Positions 34,061 through 42,692 of a stretch of 64,000 nt of DNA are shown in pieces. A model generated the notes under the pieces. The model saw only the letters and a list, made by a program, of their open reading frames with translations. It had not been told where the DNA came from and searched no databases. Position numbers and translations under genes: made by a program. Source of the DNA: an uncultured Spirochaetaceae bacterium (GTDB lineage: Bacteria > Spirochaetota > Spirochaetia > Sphaerochaetales > Sphaerochaetaceae); assembly GCA_944389295.1 (NCBI GenBank), contig CALXLV010000030.1:20398-84397 (forward strand), read 5' to 3'. The first letter of the stretch is position 1, and the number at the start of each line of letters is the position of its first letter.

Positions 34061-34594
34061 ATGCGCGAAATAGAGATGAAAGCGAGGATCGGGGATGCGG
34101 ATAAAACCGCCGCTTTTCTGACATCGAGGTTCGGCTCTCCGCATCCCGTTCACAAGCTGGATCACTACTTCCGCCGTCCCGGCGAGAACATTCAGGCGCT
34201 GAGAATACGCAGGAACGGTGATCTTCTTGAGTTCACAGCCAAGAGAACATCATCTGTGGACGGACGGGAGGATAACGAGGAATTCGAGTTCCGGGCCCTG
34301 CCGTCCGAGCTCGATGCCGCCGTATCTTTCTTTCATGTGCTCGGCTACGAGGATTTCTTTATAAAGAAGAAGGACGGCTGGGAGTGGTTTGACGGAGAAG
34401 CCCACATAGAGCTTCTCTCTGTGAATGATCTGGGCTGGTTTCTTGAAATAGAGATACTTCTGCCTTTCTCATCACAGAAAAGTGATGCCATCAGGGCGGA
34501 GGAGCATATACTCTCGCTGATGCGCGATGCGGGAGTAGGGAGCGGCGGCATAGAAAGACGTTCGTACCGTGAGATGATAACAGGGAGGAAGTGA
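34061..34594 (+). CDS. CYTH-domain protein (class IV adenylate cyclase/triphosphatase-like)
   Basis: A 177-residue CYTH protein, a tunnel-shaped beta barrel acting on triphosphates. The EXEXK signature is REIEMKAR at residues 2-9; further charged tunnel residues are in LDHYFRRP, ALRIRRN, EFTAKR and the late FLEIEILLP. Members include CyaB (class IV adenylate cyclase), thiamine triphosphatase and inorganic triphosphatase, which cannot be separated by eye. Start ATG at 34061 lies one base past the previous stop, and its TGA overlaps the ppiC start. Confidence 0.85.
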   Translation: MREIEMKARIGDADKTAAFLTSRFGSPHPVHKLDHYFRRPGENIQALRIRRNGDLLEFTAKRTSSVDGREDNEEFEFRALPSELDAAVSFFHVLGYEDFFIKKKDGWEWFDGEAHIELLSVNDLGWFLEIEILLPFSSQKSDAIRAEEHILSLMRDAGVGSGGIERRSYREMITGRK

Positions 34595-34869
34595 TGGAAT
34601 TCAGGGCAAGTCATATACTGGTGAAGGATCAGAGCACAGCTGAGAAACTCTATGAGAGAGTGAAGAAAGGGGAGAGTTTTGAATCTCTCGCCCGTCAGTA
34701 CTCCACATGTCCGTCCAAATCCAAGGGCGGGGACCTAGGCTGGTTCGGAGAGGGAAAGATGGTCGCCCCATTCGAGAACGCCGTCAGGCGCATGTCAAAC
34801 GGAACTATCTCCCGTCCTGTCAGAACACAGTTCGGCTGGCATATCATAAAGAAAACTGGTGTAAGATAA
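34594..34869 (+). CDS. ppiC: parvulin-type peptidyl-prolyl isomerase
   Basis: A 91-residue stand-alone parvulin domain: ASHILVKDQSTAEKLYERVKKGESFESLARQYSTCPSK, GGDLGWFGEGKMVAPFENAV and TQFGWHIIK cover the whole fold and active site (His at residue 6, Cys near 41, Phe and His near the end). It has no signal peptide, so it is cytoplasmic like E. coli PpiC (93 residues) and not a secreted PrsA. The ATG overlaps the CYTH stop (TGATG), preceded by GGGAGG. Confidence 0.92.
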   Translation: MEFRASHILVKDQSTAEKLYERVKKGESFESLARQYSTCPSKSKGGDLGWFGEGKMVAPFENAVRRMSNGTISRPVRTQFGWHIIKKTGVR

Positions 34870-34928
34870 TTCTTGGTAATAAAAGAAAATCAATATCCAA
34901 TATGGGTTAAATGTGCCCATTGGTCTGC

Positions 34929-34963
34929 ATTTTGTCTGCGGATTTTTAATCTGTAGACAAAAT
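34929..34963. terminator. hairpin between convergent ppiC and higA
   Basis: ATTTTGTCT (34929-34937) and AGACAAAAT (34955-34963) are perfect arms, extended inward by wobble pairs. It lies between convergent genes and can serve both, though T-runs are short. Confidence 0.5.
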
Positions 34964-34985
34964 TGTACTTAATGCATTCTGCTTG

Positions 34986-35315
34986 TTATCTGGCTATATG
35001 CAGCTTTGCTGATGCATTATTCCAGTCATATACTGGCAGATTCTTTGTTTCCTCCGCAAAATCATTCTTTCTGTTCCGTAGGGAGTACTCGGCCTGTACA
35101 TTCACAAAGAAGTTCAGACTCATTCCGAAGTATCTTGCAAGTCTCCAGCAGACATCATCAGACATCCGGTTTCTGCCATTGAGTATCTTGCTGAGGGCCA
35201 TGGACGAGATTCCCAGATCTTTTGCCAGCTTATAGGCAGAGAGGCCCAGCGGCTCCATCCAGTCTTCTTTGAGGTATTCTCCGAATGTTCCGAGATTGAT
35301 TTCGTATGTATTCAT
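34986..35315 (-). CDS. higA: HigA-family antitoxin, XRE helix-turn-helix
   Basis: A protein of about 109 residues from the ATG at 35315 (an in-frame codon at 35330 is possible). It has an XRE-type HTH: LSAYKLAKDLGISSMALSKILNGRNRMSDDVCWRLARYFG (roughly residues 25-65), followed by the usual FFVNVQAEYSLRNRK. HigA antitoxins neutralise HigB and repress the shared promoter. It follows the toxin gene with overlap, the inverted toxin-first order typical of higBA. Two in-frame ATGs make the exact start uncertain. Confidence 0.88.
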   Translation of the reverse strand: MNTYEINLGTFGEYLKEDWMEPLGLSAYKLAKDLGISSMALSKILNGRNRMSDDVCWRLARYFGMSLNFFVNVQAEYSLRNRKNDFAEETKNLPVYDWNNASAKLHIAR

Positions 35316-35326
35316 ATTCACTCTCC

Positions 35327-35608
35327 TCAATGATAATCTGTAAACTCCACCTCATAAGCATCACCATCTTTCCATGTAAAGCAGATTCTGTATTGATCAT
35401 TCACCCGGATAGAATGCTGATGTTTCCGTTTGCTCTTTAGCTGTTCCAGCCTGTTGCTGGGAGGGATTCTGAGATCAGTGATAGTTTGTGCGCTGTTCAG
35501 ATCAATCATTCTCCGCAGGGCTCTTTGGGCAATATCAGCAGGAATTTTTACCGGGGCTTTCCCGCTGAATATCAGCTCAGTATCCTTATCTTTGAATGAT
35601 TTGATCAT
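35327..35608 (-). CDS. higB: HigB/RelE-family mRNA endonuclease toxin
   Basis: A 93-residue HigB toxin that cleaves ribosome-bound mRNA. The pattern IKSFKDKDTELIFSG at the start, RALRRMIDLNSAQTITDLRIPPSNRLEQLKSKRKHQHSIRVNDQYRICFTW and the final VEFTDYH are the family signature, including the catalytic-region Arg, Lys and terminal His. Starting at the second of two Met codons keeps MIKSFKD, the usual N-terminus. An AGGAGA site precedes it. A palindromic operator lies within its promoter. Confidence 0.9.
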   Translation of the reverse strand: MIKSFKDKDTELIFSGKAPVKIPADIAQRALRRMIDLNSAQTITDLRIPPSNRLEQLKSKRKHQHSIRVNDQYRICFTWKDGDAYEVEFTDYH

Positions 35609-35627
35609 CATTGTCTCCTGTAATTAT

Positions 35628-35655
35628 ATTAAACTGGCAGTTTAATATCTGTCAA
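35628..35655 (-). promoter_or_regulatory. higBA promoter with palindromic operator
   Basis: ATTAAACT and AGTTTAAT (35628-35646) form perfect arms around GGC. The operator sits directly after a consensus -35 TTGACA (35650-35655, minus strand) and covers the -10 region, fitting autorepression by HigA. Confidence 0.7.
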
Positions 35656-35997
35656 TATATTTATAATCATGCAGTGAATCAGTCCGGTATTAAAATATAA
35701 TCAGCATCACAAATAGGTTTGACTGCCCAGTGCAAAATACCTACCATCACGATGTCTCAGGAATTGACTTTTATCGAGAGGCGATAAAGTCGTTATTATT
35801 TTCATTCCTGCAGAACACTGCAATTTCCTGCGAATTTACACAGTTCTTAAAATTTTCTAAAATATCTTAGCAATAAAAATGTAAATTCATTATTGTTCTA
35901 ATTTTATAGGAGTAAACAATTTGTCAAACTTTATGACATTTTACGGCATCAGCTGTGATTTTAAAAGCAGCTTTCATATAAAGAAGGGAATGAGGGG
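35656..35997. other. AT-rich intergenic stretch between higB and rnhA
   Basis: No gene is visible. It holds one hairpin, GACTTTTATCG/CGATAAAGTC (35766-35791) followed by a T-rich stretch to about 35802, and a short AGCTG...CAGCT repeat near 35950. No assigned function. Confidence 0.4.
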
Positions 35998-36441
35998 ATG
36001 ATGGAAGTCACCATCTACACAGACGGAGCGTGTTCAGGAAATCCCGGCCCAGGAGGCTGGGGTGCAATCCTCAGATACGGGGAGGCGGAGAAGGAACTCT
36101 CAGGGGGAGAGGAGAGTACGACAAACAACCGCATGGAGCTGATGGCCGCCATCGCTGCGCTTGAGACGCTGACGCGTCCCTGTCAGGTCGCTCTCTACTC
36201 GGATTCAAAATACCTTGTCGACTCTGTAGGCAAAGGCTGGCTCTCATCATGGGAGAAAGCCGGATTCATCAGAAAGGGGAAAGCTGTCCCGAACACTGAT
36301 CTCTGGCAGCGCCTCCTTGTGCAGCTTAGGCGTCATTCAGTCAGATTCATCTGGGTAAAGGGACACGCCGAGAATCCTCACAACAACCGCTGCGACGAGA
36401 TGGCAGTGGCGGAGTGGAAGAAGATAAAGGAGAACAGTTAG
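35998..36441 (+). CDS. rnhA: ribonuclease HI
   Basis: A 147-residue RNase HI that cuts RNA in RNA-DNA hybrids. The four catalytic acids are in [15 protein letters not shown] (Asp), [14 protein letters not shown] (Glu), [11 protein letters not shown] (Asp) and [14 protein letters not shown] (Asp), all present. Two ATG codons in a row start the gene; AAGGGA lies eight bases before the first. Its stop overlaps the convergent lipoprotein gene by four bases. Confidence 0.96.
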   Translation: MMEVTIYTDGACSGNPGPGGWGAILRYGEAEKELSGGEESTTNNRMELMAAIAALETLTRPCQVALYSDSKYLVDSVGKGWLSSWEKAGFIRKGKAVPNTDLWQRLLVQLRRHSVRFIWVKGHAENPHNNRCDEMAVAEWKKIKENS

Positions 36442-37103
36442 GAATCCTGCTGTGCGGCAGCGGAACTCTCTGAGAGAAGCCTTTCTCCTCTCAATATCCT
36501 GAGCGGAGAGTAGATGAACGGCGCCTCAGACCAATCTCTCCCTTTCTCCTCCGCGATATCCGGAGAACCTGCTGATGGGGCTATCGCCCGGAAGAAATCG
36601 CTTTCATATCCAAGCGCCATGAGCACATCGCCGTTTTCAGGAGTCCACAGCACCGCCTCCTTTGCAAGCGCCGCAGCATCCTTCTTCCTTCCTGTTTTTA
36701 TATAATGCTCGAGCAGCATACCGCGTATGTCATCGTTTCCAGGATCATAGGCGAGTATTTCCCCGAGGGCTTTCTCATAGCTGTAGTATCTTCCGCTCTC
36801 TCTGAGAGCATATGCTCTGAGATACATGAAGCGGAGCATGCCGGGAAAGAGATTCAGAGCCTCATCTGCCGTTCTTATCGCCATATTATATTCTCCCGCT
36901 TCAAGATAGGAGTACGCAAGATTGTAGTAGACTGTGGAATCTGAGGCCTCTGCGACAGCTTCCTCGTAGACCGATGCCGCCTCGCTTCCGGATAGGCCGT
37001 AAGCCTTCTCGATATAGCGTGCAGCCATCTCTTTCTCCGTCGTGCAGGAGACGAGCAGAAGCATGGCGATAATGCTAGGCAAGAACAGTTTTCTCAATTT
37101 CAA
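36438..37103 (-). CDS. TPR-repeat lipoprotein
   Basis: A 221-residue protein with a lipoprotein signal peptide ending LLVSC (Cys20), followed by tetratricopeptide-like helices: [33 protein letters not shown] (near residue 55), a second at [18 protein letters not shown] and a third at [22 protein letters not shown] lipoproteins in spirochaetes are usually periplasmic scaffolds. It overlaps the end of upp by 29 bases, which is larger than most overlaps here, so its start could be slightly further in. Function unknown. Confidence 0.78.
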   Translation of the reverse strand: MKLRKLFLPSIIAMLLLVSCTTEKEMAARYIEKAYGLSGSEAASVYEEAVAEASDSTVYYNLAYSYLEAGEYNMAIRTADEALNLFPGMLRFMYLRAYALRESGRYYSYEKALGEILAYDPGNDDIRGMLLEHYIKTGRKKDAAALAKEAVLWTPENGDVLMALGYESDFFRAIAPSAGSPDIAEEKGRDWSEAPFIYSPLRILRGERLLSESSAAAQQDS

Positions 37104-38127
37104 TCACCTGCTTTCTGTAAAGGTTGACGATCCCTTTGCCGTAGTCTGCAATGAGCTGGATCATGTTCCGCGGCTCTGGCCCTTCGTCCCTGCCGTTCAG
37201 TCTGTCTCCGGCATCTCCGAGCCCGGGAAGGATGTAGGCATCATCATTCAGCACCGGGTCCATCCATAGGGTATATACCTCGGCTTCGGGAATTGCCCTC
37301 GTGACGCGGAGTGATCCTTTGAGTGCAGATATCACATTGATGAACTTTATCGATCTGGGCTTCACTCCTATCTTTCTGAGATAGTTCACTATAGTTATCA
37401 GGGAGCCTCCCGTAGCGTTCATCGGATCTGCGAATACCAGATCTTTTCCGTCAAGCACCGCAGGATCAAAGAAAGACTTTCTGAGGTCAAGCACATAGTC
37501 CATGTCCTTCTCGCTCCTTGACTCGTCCCTCTTTATCCTGAAAAGTGCGAATGGGGTGATGAAGCCGTCCGAGGAGTGGTCCTCTATCTCCTTTGAGATG
37601 ATCATAGACGGAAGGAGCGCGCCGCGTAGCATCACGCACATGACTGTATTGCGGACGAGATCGTCCACATCTGGTATCCAGTGAACTGCATAGTTCCTCA
37701 CAGGTGATGTGACGGGCGTTTTCTGCACTATCGCTCTCTTTCGTTTCAGGCACGGGTCGGAGAAGCAGTGATCGAACATCAGCTCATACGCCCTCTGGAT
37801 GTAGTAGAGAAACTCCTCATGTCCTGTGTCAGGACTGCGGAGCTTCGCCGTTATTCTTGATGCAGCACCGTGCATCTCCTGCGGTGTCTCGAAGGAATAG
37901 ACGTGTATGCCGGGGTTTCCAGCTGCTGCCGCCTCGAGCCTGCGGCCAATCGCACCGGCCGTTTCTGCCAGTGCTCGTTCTGCGCTCTTGTCTTTTCCGT
38001 TTTTCTCAAGTGCGGCGCAGAGATCGAGATATCCGCTGTACATGGCTGTTATCTCTTCGATCTCTTTCCTGTCTGCGGCGGTGAGGTATCCGTCAAGGTC
38101 GGATGCATGCAGTGTGATTCTGTCCAT
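37075..38127 (-). CDS. upp: uracil phosphoribosyltransferase with N-terminal extension
   Basis: A 350-residue protein whose C-terminal two-thirds is uracil phosphoribosyltransferase: the PRPP loop VFADPMNATGGSLI near residue 235 and the uracil-binding ILPGLGDAGDRLNG near 315. It salvages uracil to UMP. The usual enzyme has about 208 residues; here roughly 120-130 helical residues precede it. Position next to adk, and a uridine phosphorylase elsewhere in the window, fit pyrimidine salvage. TAACAT lies seven bases before the ATG without Shine-Dalgarno, another leaderless candidate. Confidence 0.85.
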   Translation of the reverse strand: MDRITLHASDLDGYLTAADRKEIEEITAMYSGYLDLCAALEKNGKDKSAERALAETAGAIGRRLEAAAAGNPGIHVYSFETPQEMHGAASRITAKLRSPDTGHEEFLYYIQRAYELMFDHCFSDPCLKRKRAIVQKTPVTSPVRNYAVHWIPDVDDLVRNTVMCVMLRGALLPSMIISKEIEDHSSDGFITPFALFRIKRDESRSEKDMDYVLDLRKSFFDPAVLDGKDLVFADPMNATGGSLITIVNYLRKIGVKPRSIKFINVISALKGSLRVTRAIPEAEVYTLWMDPVLNDDAYILPGLGDAGDRLNGRDEGPEPRNMIQLIADYGKGIVNLYRKQVIEIEKTVLA

Positions 38128-38248
38128 ACAGTGAATGTTATCCCAATGAGGGATTAAGGAACAGTGCGGGCTCCGGCACTTTCTCCCTTTCCATATCCCA
38201 TTATCCGGAAATGCCGTCTCTTCTGTGGGAAAGAAAGTTCTCTTCTGC

Positions 38249-38254
38249 TATAAT
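38249..38254 (+). promoter_or_regulatory. adk -10 element
   Basis: A perfect TATAAT preceded by TGC (extended -10), with a leader of about 11 bases holding AGAGGTGAG before ATG at 38272. Confidence 0.55.
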
Positions 38255-38271
38255 CGGTGCAGAGGTGAGAA

Positions 38272-38904
38272 ATGAATATAGTACTTCTTGGCCCTCCGGG
38301 GGCCGGCAAAGGCACTGCAGCAGCTCTCATGAAGAAAGAGCTTGGGATTCCGCATATCTCTACAGGCGATATATTCAGGGAGAACATAAAGAACGGAACT
38401 GAACTGGGAAAGAAGGTTCAGGGAATCATGGCAGCCGGCGGTCTCGTTCCGGACGAGGTTACGATCGAGATGGTCAGGGACAGGCTCTCCAAGGATGATA
38501 CCGCTTCCGGATACATCCTCGACGGCTTCCCTCGCACGATCGCACAGGCAGAGGCGCTTGAGACGATCGACGAGATCGATAAAGTCATCAACTTCGTGCT
38601 TGATGAGGAAGAGATCGTCAGAAGGCTTTCCGGCCGCCGTCTCTGCAAGTCCACGGGAAGGATATACCACATCGTCTCCAATCCGCCCAAGAAGGAAGGA
38701 ATCGATGACGAGACAGGCGAGCCTCTGATCCAGAGAGACGACGACAAGCCGGAGGCGATAAGGCACAGGCTTGAGGTCTACAGGAAGGACACGGCTCCTC
38801 TCATTGATTTCTACAGGAAGAGGAATCTCATTGCCGACATTGATGCTTCCGTATCGCCGGAAGAGGTTCTTTCAGCAGTAATCGCAGCGCTCGGCGCCAG
38901 ATGA
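38272..38904 (+). CDS. adk: adenylate kinase
   Basis: A 210-residue kinase interconverting ATP + AMP and 2 ADP. The P-loop is GPPGAGKGT (residues 7-15), followed by HISTGDIFRENIKN and the LID-domain region GRRLCKSTGRIYHIVSNPPKKEG. The LID has Cys-Lys-Ser in place of the full four-Cys zinc knot, so it is the zinc-free form. An extended -10 TATAAT and AGAGGTG lie just upstream. Confidence 0.97.
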   Translation: MNIVLLGPPGAGKGTAAALMKKELGIPHISTGDIFRENIKNGTELGKKVQGIMAAGGLVPDEVTIEMVRDRLSKDDTASGYILDGFPRTIAQAEALETIDEIDKVINFVLDEEEIVRRLSGRRLCKSTGRIYHIVSNPPKKEGIDDETGEPLIQRDDDKPEAIRHRLEVYRKDTAPLIDFYRKRNLIADIDASVSPEEVLSAVIAALGAR

Positions 38905-38952
38905 TGCTGTCGGTGCGCCTCATCGGATGCTATCATCTGATGAGGTGGCATC

Positions 38953-40794
38953 ATGATAAAAGCATTCTCATCATTTTCTGATCACTTCGTATCGCCTCTC
39001 TATCCGGAGAGGGGAGAGGAAACAGAGTTCTCGATAGTCTTTGAGGAACGCCCCGACTCGGTTCTTCTCCGTGCGGACAGCGACAGCGGACTTGTCTGCA
39101 CTTATCCAATGGCGGAGAGCGGGATTTTCAACGGTGCTTTCAAGTATTCAGGAAAAGCTCCGGTGACATCCACTGAGGGCCTCTTCCGCTATTTCTTCGT
39201 ATTCTTCCATCATGGTGCAAGCTGGTACTATTCCAGACGCGGCGTTACGCGGAGCACGCCTAAGATATCGGACAGGTTTTCTCTGATTCCATCCCTTGAT
39301 ACTCCATCATGGGTGCCCGGCTCAACCTGCTACCAGATATTCCCTGACAGGTTCTTCCGCGGCAATCCTCTTCTGGGGGCAAAGGCGGGAGAATACAGCT
39401 TTGACGGTGGTATCGTCACAACACCCTCTTTCGGTGATGTCCCGCGTTCATACGATGAGGCGAGATGTCTCGATTTCTACAATGGCGATCTCGACGGGAT
39501 AATAATGAAGATTCCGTATCTGAAAACTCTTGGCATCACCGCCGTATATCTCAACCCTATAAACGATTCACGTACTGTGCACCGCTATGATTCAGCGGAT
39601 TTCTTCCATGTCGATCCAAAGCTCGGAGGAGATGAGGCTTTCCGCCGCCTGATGGATGCGATGCATGATAACGGCATCCGCGTCATTGTCGATATCTCCA
39701 TAAATCATACAGGGACAGAATCGGCGTGGTTCAAGAAGGCCCTTTCGGATGCCTCTTCGGAGGAGAGGGGATACTACTATTTCGATGGCGGCGGGGCCCG
39801 CTGCTGGCAGGGAGTGAGGACTCTTCCGCAGCTTAATTACAACTCTGAGCAGCTCCGCGATAAAGTTTACCGCTCGCCGGAGAGCGCGATGCAGAAATTC
39901 CTCCGTGCTCCATTCATGCAGGACGGGTGGCGCCTCGATGTCGCCCCGGAACTCGGCCGCACTGAACACGATCAGCTGACGTATGAGGTCTGGCGAGAGG
40001 TAAGGAAGAGCCTCAAGACTGTGAGGAAAGACCTCTATCTCGTGGGAGAGGACTGGGATGACAGCATTCTCTACATGCAGGGAGATATGTGGGATGCGAC
40101 GATGAACTACTATGGTGTCTCGCGTCCCGTGCGTTCATGGATGGGAGAGCGCGACCGCTTCCTCACAGGCGGCTGGGGCCATGCTCCGGAGAGTGAGGAG
40201 GGGTGGAACGGATATGAGATGGCTGAGGCCTTAACGGATGCAATCGCATCGGTTCCGGACCAGAGCGCATTTTTCCAGATGAACCTCTTCGACAGCCATG
40301 ACACGCCGCGGCTCCATAACAATGCCGCCGTATTCAATAAGAGTATATATGCAGGTGTTGTCATAACCTCATTCTTCCTTCCCGGTATGCCGTCCGTCTA
40401 CTATGGAGATGAGATTCTTCTTGACGGCAGGATGGGCTCTGTGGAAGGCGCCCGCTATCCGATGTGCTGGGATGAGTCTGCGTGGGACATGGATACGATG
40501 GAGGTCTACAGGAGTATGGCGATGCTCAGAAAGGAGGATTTCTTCCCGCTCTCTGCCTGCCGCATCGAGGCTGTGGACAGGGATGCTTTCGTCATTGAGA
40601 GGATATCTTCAGGAAAAGCTGCTGCGGCAATCGTGAACAAAAGTCCGGAGCGAAGGAAGGTCTCCGTCAGCCTTTTTGCAATGCCTCATAATGCTGCTGA
40701 TATCTGGTACGGAGAAGGGGAGGCAAGCATCCATGACGGTATGCTCGAGGTCGTGCTTGAGAAAGAGTCGAGCGCGGTCGTTATTCTTTCGTGA
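38953..40794 (+). CDS. GH13 alpha-amylase family enzyme (maltogenic amylase/neopullulanase-like)
   Basis: A 613-residue glycoside hydrolase without signal peptide, so probably cytoplasmic. An N-terminal beta-sandwich (about 1-125) precedes the TIM barrel. Catalytic residues can be seen: nucleophile Asp329 in DGWRLDVAPELG, acid/base Glu366 in VGEDWDD and transition-state Asp450 in FDSHDTPR. WVPGSTCYQIFPDRF and the late GMPSVYYGDE are typical of cyclomaltodextrinase/neopullulanase subfamilies, which degrade maltodextrins. TATCAT and a GAGGTGG site lie shortly before the ATG; the leader contains a CCTCATC/GATGAGG hairpin. Confidence 0.9.
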   Translation: MIKAFSSFSDHFVSPLYPERGEETEFSIVFEERPDSVLLRADSDSGLVCTYPMAESGIFNGAFKYSGKAPVTSTEGLFRYFFVFFHHGASWYYSRRGVTRSTPKISDRFSLIPSLDTPSWVPGSTCYQIFPDRFFRGNPLLGAKAGEYSFDGGIVTTPSFGDVPRSYDEARCLDFYNGDLDGIIMKIPYLKTLGITAVYLNPINDSRTVHRYDSADFFHVDPKLGGDEAFRRLMDAMHDNGIRVIVDISINHTGTESAWFKKALSDASSEERGYYYFDGGGARCWQGVRTLPQLNYNSEQLRDKVYRSPESAMQKFLRAPFMQDGWRLDVAPELGRTEHDQLTYEVWREVRKSLKTVRKDLYLVGEDWDDSILYMQGDMWDATMNYYGVSRPVRSWMGERDRFLTGGWGHAPESEEGWNGYEMAEALTDAIASVPDQSAFFQMNLFDSHDTPRLHNNAAVFNKSIYAGVVITSFFLPGMPSVYYGDEILLDGRMGSVEGARYPMCWDESAWDMDTMEVYRSMAMLRKEDFFPLSACRIEAVDRDAFVIERISSGKAAAAIVNKSPERRKVSVSLFAMPHNAADIWYGEGEASIHDGMLEVVLEKESSAVVILS

Positions 40795-40807
40795 TGGCGG
40801 TGATCTG

Positions 40808-40836
40808 TTGAAAATATCCTTTATTGGCGGTAATAA
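40808..40836 (+). promoter_or_regulatory. guaB promoter
   Basis: TTGAAA (40808-40813) and TAATAA (40831-40836) with a 17-base spacer, followed by an AAGGAG ribosome-binding site. Confidence 0.6.
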
Positions 40837-40857
40837 TGGATAGCCAAGGAGAACCCC

Positions 40858-42369
40858 ATGGCTTATTTCTACAGCGAGCTTTCCCGCACATTCAGCGAGT
40901 ACCTGCTTGTCCCCGGATATTCCTCTTCGGATTGCATCCCGTCAAATGTATCTTTAAGAACGCCTCTCGTGAAATTCCGGAAGGGAGAGGAGCCTTCCCT
41001 TCATCTCAACATACCGATGGTCAGCGCCATAATGCAGGCGGTTTCCGGCGAGAAGATGGGAGAGGCGCTTGCAAGGGAGGGCGGCGTCGCATTCATCTAC
41101 GGTTCACAGAGCGCGGAGGATGAGGCCGCGATGGTCAGGAGGGTCAAGGCATACAAGGCAGGATTCGTCGCATCCGACAGCAATCTCTCTCCTGAGAGCA
41201 CTCTTGCCGATGTGCTTGAGCTTACGAAGAGAACAGGGCACTCGACTATAGCTGTCACATCCGACGGCACGCCCAACGGACGCCTTGAGGGGGTTGTCAC
41301 CTCCCGTGACTACAGAATCTCCAGAATGGGGACCGACACGCCTGTACGGACGTTCATGACGCCTTTTGACAAACTCATCTACGGCAGGGATGGAATAATG
41401 CTTTCCGAGGCGAACGACATCATATGGGAGCACAAGCTCAATCAGCTTCCGATTGTTGATGAGAACGGCTGCCTGACTGCGTTCGTATTCCGCAAGGATT
41501 ACTCCGAGCATAAGGAGAATCCCAAAGAGCTTCTCGATGAAAGAAAGCGCTATATCGTTGGAGCAGGAATAAACACAAGAGATTATGAGGAGAGGGTTTC
41601 TCTGCTTATTGAAGCGGGAGCCGATGTTCTCTGCATAGATTCCTCCGAGGGTTTTTCCGAGTGGCAGAAGCGTACGCTTGCGTGGATAAGGGAGAAATAC
41701 GGGGAGAGCGTCAAGGTCGGAGCCGGCAATGTCGTGGACAGGGACGGTTTCCGCTTCCTTGCCGAATGCGGCGCCGATTTCGTCAAGGTCGGTATCGGGG
41801 GAGGTTCCATCTGCATAACGCGTGAGACGAAGGGCATAGGAAGGGGTCAGGCTTCCGCCCTCATCGATGTGGCCGCTGCACGCGACGAGTATTTCAGGGA
41901 GACCGGCATATATATTCCCATCTGCTCAGACGGCGGCATCGTCTTTGATTATCACATCACGCTGGCGCTTGCCATGGGGGCGGACTTCGTGATGCTGGGC
42001 CGCTATTTCGCGCGCTTTGATGAGTCGCCGTCCGCGCTTGTGAATATCAACGGCAACTATCTCAAGGAGTACTGGGGCGAGGGTTCTCAGAGGGCAAGGA
42101 ACTGGCAGAGGTACGACCTCGGCGGCGACAGGAAGCTCTCTTTCCCTGAAGGCGTTGATTCCTATGTTCCATATGCCGGACCGCTGAAGGACAATGTGGC
42201 CCTGACGATATCGAAGGTGAAATCGACGATGTGCAACTGCGGAGCGCTCACTCTGGCAGAACTCCGGGATAAGGCGAAACTGACTGTCGTCAGCGCGACC
42301 TCGATAAAGGAAGGCGGCGCCCATGACGTCATACTTAAAGATCATGGCAGAGTAGCCTCCGAATACTGA
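40858..42369 (+). CDS. guaB: IMP dehydrogenase
   Basis: A 503-residue enzyme oxidising IMP to XMP, the committed step to GMP. The catalytic Cys319 is in [20 protein letters not shown]; the phosphate-binding [29 protein letters not shown] follows. Two CBS modules are inserted at about residues 100-215 (GVVTSRDYR, the turn between them). The flap signature with the mobile Arg is present. It is monocistronic, with a near-consensus promoter at 40808 and a terminator at 42380. Confidence 0.95.
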   Translation: MAYFYSELSRTFSEYLLVPGYSSSDCIPSNVSLRTPLVKFRKGEEPSLHLNIPMVSAIMQAVSGEKMGEALAREGGVAFIYGSQSAEDEAAMVRRVKAYKAGFVASDSNLSPESTLADVLELTKRTGHSTIAVTSDGTPNGRLEGVVTSRDYRISRMGTDTPVRTFMTPFDKLIYGRDGIMLSEANDIIWEHKLNQLPIVDENGCLTAFVFRKDYSEHKENPKELLDERKRYIVGAGINTRDYEERVSLLIEAGADVLCIDSSEGFSEWQKRTLAWIREKYGESVKVGAGNVVDRDGFRFLAECGADFVKVGIGGGSICITRETKGIGRGQASALIDVAAARDEYFRETGIYIPICSDGGIVFDYHITLALAMGADFVMLGRYFARFDESPSALVNINGNYLKEYWGEGSQRARNWQRYDLGGDRKLSFPEGVDSYVPYAGPLKDNVALTISKVKSTMCNCGALTLAELRDKAKLTVVSATSIKEGGAHDVILKDHGRVASEY

Positions 42370-42379
42370 GATAATGACC

Positions 42380-42410
42380 AGAGAACCGCTGTGCGAAACG
42401 GCGGTTCTCT
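42380..42410 (+). terminator. guaB terminator
   Basis: AGAGAACCGC (42380-42389) and GCGGTTCTCT (42401-42410) form a perfect 10-bp stem, followed by TCTGTACTTT. Confidence 0.85.
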
Positions 42411-42472
42411 TCTGTACTTTCACTTTTTCATTTGGATAAATTCATCTGAGCGTCCGTATTCAGTACGGCAAC

Positions 42473-42514
42473 TCATTTACTTTTTGCTGCCATCTGCCAG
42501 TAAAAAGTAAATGA
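42473..42514. repeat. 13-bp perfect inverted repeat
   Basis: TCATTTACTTTTT (42473-42485) and AAAAAGTAAATGA (42502-42514) with a 16-base loop. A related TTACTTTTTCATGGCAGCA begins at 42539 and repeats, in mixed orientation, the TTACTTTTT and TGCTGCCAT parts of the first arm and loop. It may be a terminator relic or the end of an old mobile element. Confidence 0.4.
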
Positions 42515-42547
42515 AATCCTTGATTCTGCGGTTTTTGCTTACTTTTT

Positions 42548-42634
42548 CATGGCAGCAAGCAGACTGCTAGAAGATAATGCTGCGGTAAATATCACTTTAA
42601 TGGGCACAAGCGTTGCTGATGAAGTCAGAAAATG
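42548..42634 (+). other. 28-codon open frame, possible gene remnant
   Basis: An open frame starting ATGGCAGCA encodes MAASRLLEDNAAVNITLMGT and eight more residues to TGA. It looks like the C-terminal end of a longer protein, but no family is recognised and no promoter or ribosome-binding site is seen. Confidence 0.2.
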
Positions 42635-42638
42635 AACA

Positions 42639-42663
42639 GAGCCGGTTTTTGGATAACCGGCTC
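42639..42663 (-). terminator. terminator of the DMT exporter gene
   Basis: GAGCCGG and CCGGCTC form a 7-bp stem with an 11-base loop; on the minus strand a T-rich TGTTCATTTTC follows. Confidence 0.65.
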
Positions 42664-42692
42664 CATATTTCTGCATAATGATCTTTTGCCCT

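Noticed and set aside
35766..35802. Terminator-like hairpin in the gap before rnhA
   Set aside because: No transcript is expected to enter from the left on the plus strand, since higBA is on the minus strand, so it was not called as a terminator.
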